From NCBI GenBank assembly GCA_030045215.1, contig JASIBJ010000601.1, positions 1-6,553 on the forward strand: a DNA stretch of 6,553 nucleotides, in the 5' to 3' direction. The translations under genes and the position numbers were made by a program. Numbering within the stretch: the stretch's first letter is position 1; every line of letters starts with the position of its first letter. The DNA is from Streptosporangiaceae bacterium (GTDB taxonomy: Bacteria; Actinomycetota; Actinomycetes; Streptosporangiales; Streptosporangiaceae). Under the pieces are notes generated by a model, which worked only from the letters and a program-made list of their open reading frames with translations, did no database searches and was not told the origin of the DNA. Shown in pieces: positions 4,985 through 6,553 of this stretch.

Positions 4985-6553
4985 TCACTTACCCGGCAAG
5001 GCGTCGATCGCCGCGCGAATACGCTTCTCCGAGACCGCATAGGGCGTCCCGAGCACCTGGGCGAACAGGTTCACGCGAAGTTCCTCGATCATCCAGCGGA
5101 TGGCGACCACATCGGCGCCGAGCCGGGCACCGGGAGACAACTCGGCCAGCACGGCTTGGTACTCGGCACTGACCCTGTGCACCACGGCCATGCGCTCGGC
5201 GTCCCGGCCCTGCTCCCCTGGCAGTTTGTCGAGTCTCCTGACCATGGCCCGCAGGTACCGGATCAGGTCGGGCAGCCGGGCTGCGCCCGTGTCGGAGATG
5301 AAGCCCCGGTAGATCAAGCCGGCGAGCTGCCCCCTCATGTCGGCCATCGCTGCCGCCAGTGCCGGGTTCGGTGTTGTGCTGAGCCGGACCTCGACCTCGT
5401 GCGCTTCCGCGAGCACTCTGGCCACGACGTCCACCACCTTCGCCGTCTGCACGGCCAGCTGATCCCGTGCCGCAGCGACGAGCCTGACGAAACCAGTCGC
5501 ATCCCAGACCGGGCCGCCCGCGTCCAAAATCACCTGGTCAGCAGCGCAGGCCGCGCAGTCGTCCACCAGCGCGGCGGCACTGGCGTAGGGGTGCCTGCTC
5601 ATCGCCATTTTTGCCGAAACCGGCAGTCGGCCGGCGATCGATCGCGCACCCGAAGGGACCTGCATGAGAATCAGCCGCCGGGTACCGCGGAGCATCGACT
5701 GGTCCGCCTCGGCCCGCGTCGGGAACAGCCGGACATCGACGCTGTCCCCGGCGTCGGCGAGCGCCGGGTATCCGGTGACCTGGCCGCGGGTGAACACCCG
5801 GGGCAACGTGCCGATGGTCCAGTCCCGCAGCCCGGTCCTCGTGATCTCAGCGGCTGCGTCGGTCAGCACTGCCTGGAGCCGCGGCCGCAGTTGGTGCCGC
5901 AACTCAGCCAGGTCCTTGCCGGTCGCGGCCACCTTGTCGCCGTCCATGACCCGGTAGGTGACCCGCAGGTGCGGTGGCAGCTTGGTGACGTCGAATGCCG
6001 ACTTCGGCACCGGGACGCCTGCCAGCCGGCCGAGCTCCCGGCTCAGCGAGTCGATCAGGTCGCCATGCGGCTCGCCCAGCCCGGGCAGAACCGCTCGAGC
6101 CGCGTCCGGTGCCGGCACGAACATGCGGCGCAGGTCCTTGGGCAGACCGCGAATTAGCTCAGTCACGAGCTCCTCGCGCCGGCCGGGCACCTGCCAGCCG
6201 AAGTCCGCCTCGTTCCCCTGGTTAAGGGCCTCCAGCGGGATGTCAACCGTCACGCCATCCACAGCCTCGCCAGGCGCGAAGGCATAGCTGAGCGGGAACG
6301 CACCCCAGTTCTCTGGGTAGTCCTCGGGGCGGAAGTCGGCGGCCTGCGCGGTCACCAGGTTATCCAGGCTGAGATTGAGCAGGCCGGGGTCGGTAGTTTT
6401 GGCCTTCTTCCACCACGCGTCGAAGTGACGGGCCGAGGTCACGGTCTTCGGGATGCGCTGATCGTAGAAGGCGAAGATGACCGAGTCGTCGGCCACGATG
6501 CCCCGGCGCCTGGCCTTGTCCTCCAGTTGCCGGGCCTCGGCCAAAACATGCTC
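4985..6553 (-). CDS. hrpA: HrpA-type DEAH-box ATP-dependent RNA helicase, C-terminal part (partial, runs off right edge)
   Basis: The frame is open to the right edge (EHVLAEARQLEDKARRRG…), so the 522 visible residues are the C-terminal part of a longer protein; HrpA is usually about 1300 aa. Most of it is the DUF3418 region found at the end of HrpA. Diagnostic stretches are SVIFAFYDQRIPKTVTSARH, ADFRPEDYPENWGAFPLSYAF followed by DGVTVDIPLEALNQ, GLPKDLRRMFVPAPD, LPPHLRVTYRVMD, and the ending IRWMIEELRVNLFAQVLGTPYAVSEKRI. The helicase motor domains (Walker A, DEAH box, HA2/OB) lie outside the window. HrpA unwinds RNA using ATP and in E. coli is tied to mRNA processing and ribosome-associated RNA quality control. 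There are no frameshifts in the visible part. The apparent TTG start at 6544 is not the real start. It converges with the AbiEi-like gene with 6 bp between stops. Confidence 0.95.
   Translation of the reverse strand, partial: EHVLAEARQLEDKARRRGIVADDSVIFAFYDQRIPKTVTSARHFDAWWKKAKTTDPGLLNLSLDNLVTAQAADFRPEDYPENWGAFPLSYAFAPGEAVDGVTVDIPLEALNQGNEADFGWQVPGRREELVTELIRGLPKDLRRMFVPAPDAARAVLPGLGEPHGDLIDSLSRELGRLAGVPVPKSAFDVTKLPPHLRVTYRVMDGDKVAATGKDLAELRHQLRPRLQAVLTDAAAEITRTGLRDWTIGTLPRVFTRGQVTGYPALADAGDSVDVRLFPTRAEADQSMLRGTRRLILMQVPSGARSIAGRLPVSAKMAMSRHPYASAAALVDDCAACAADQVILDAGGPVWDATGFVRLVAAARDQLAVQTAKVVDVVARVLAEAHEVEVRLSTTPNPALAAAMADMRGQLAGLIYRGFISDTGAARLPDLIRYLRAMVRRLDKLPGEQGRDAERMAVVHRVSAEYQAVLAELSPGARLGADVVAIRWMIEELRVNLFAQVLGTPYAVSEKRIRAAIDALPGK

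Noticed and set aside
4982..6157. 391-codon plus-strand open frame opposite hrpA
   Set aside because: Rich in H, R, P, G and Q as expected for antisense of GC-rich coding DNA; the minus strand matches the HrpA C-terminus throughout.

Overview
This window comes from a high-GC Gram-positive bacterium. GC is high throughout, coding third positions are strongly G/C, and the gene families (PspC-domain histidine kinase, DUF1707 protein, AbiEi-like/DUF559 protein, HrpA with a DUF3418 tail) are typical of Actinomycetota. I cannot name a genus from the sequence.

Left part (1-2730): a divergently arranged envelope-stress-type signalling locus. On the minus strand a PspC-domain sensor histidine kinase (1726-233) overlaps, by an ATGA junction, the start of a NarL/LuxR-type response regulator that runs off the left edge. 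On the plus strand a small PspC-domain membrane protein (1845-2153) and a DUF1707 membrane protein (2173-2730) form a tight pair. The 118-bp divergent intergenic region holds several perfect inverted repeats that could be operators. The probable logic is that the kinase/regulator pair senses the membrane state and controls itself and the PspC/DUF1707 pair.

Middle (2827-3765): a stand-alone plus-strand APH/choline-kinase-fold phosphotransferase of unknown substrate.

Repeat region (3739-3986): the most unusual stretch. Two short-unit repeat arrays face each other in inverted orientation around a roughly 40-bp centre. They share the core ACTYACAGGGAGT (reverse complement in the left array). The left array starts inside the last codons of the phosphotransferase gene and supplies its stop codon. 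The last unit of the right array contains the ATG of the next gene. The arms can form a long stem.

Right part (3983-6553): a plus-strand AbiEi-like antitoxin/DUF559 protein (N-terminal winged helix, C-terminal PD-(D/E)XK-like nuclease fold) with no toxin gene beside it. It converges, 6 bp apart, with the 3' part of a minus-strand hrpA-type DEAH-box RNA helicase gene whose 5' part lies beyond the right edge. No rRNA, tRNA, CRISPR array, transposase or phage gene was seen.
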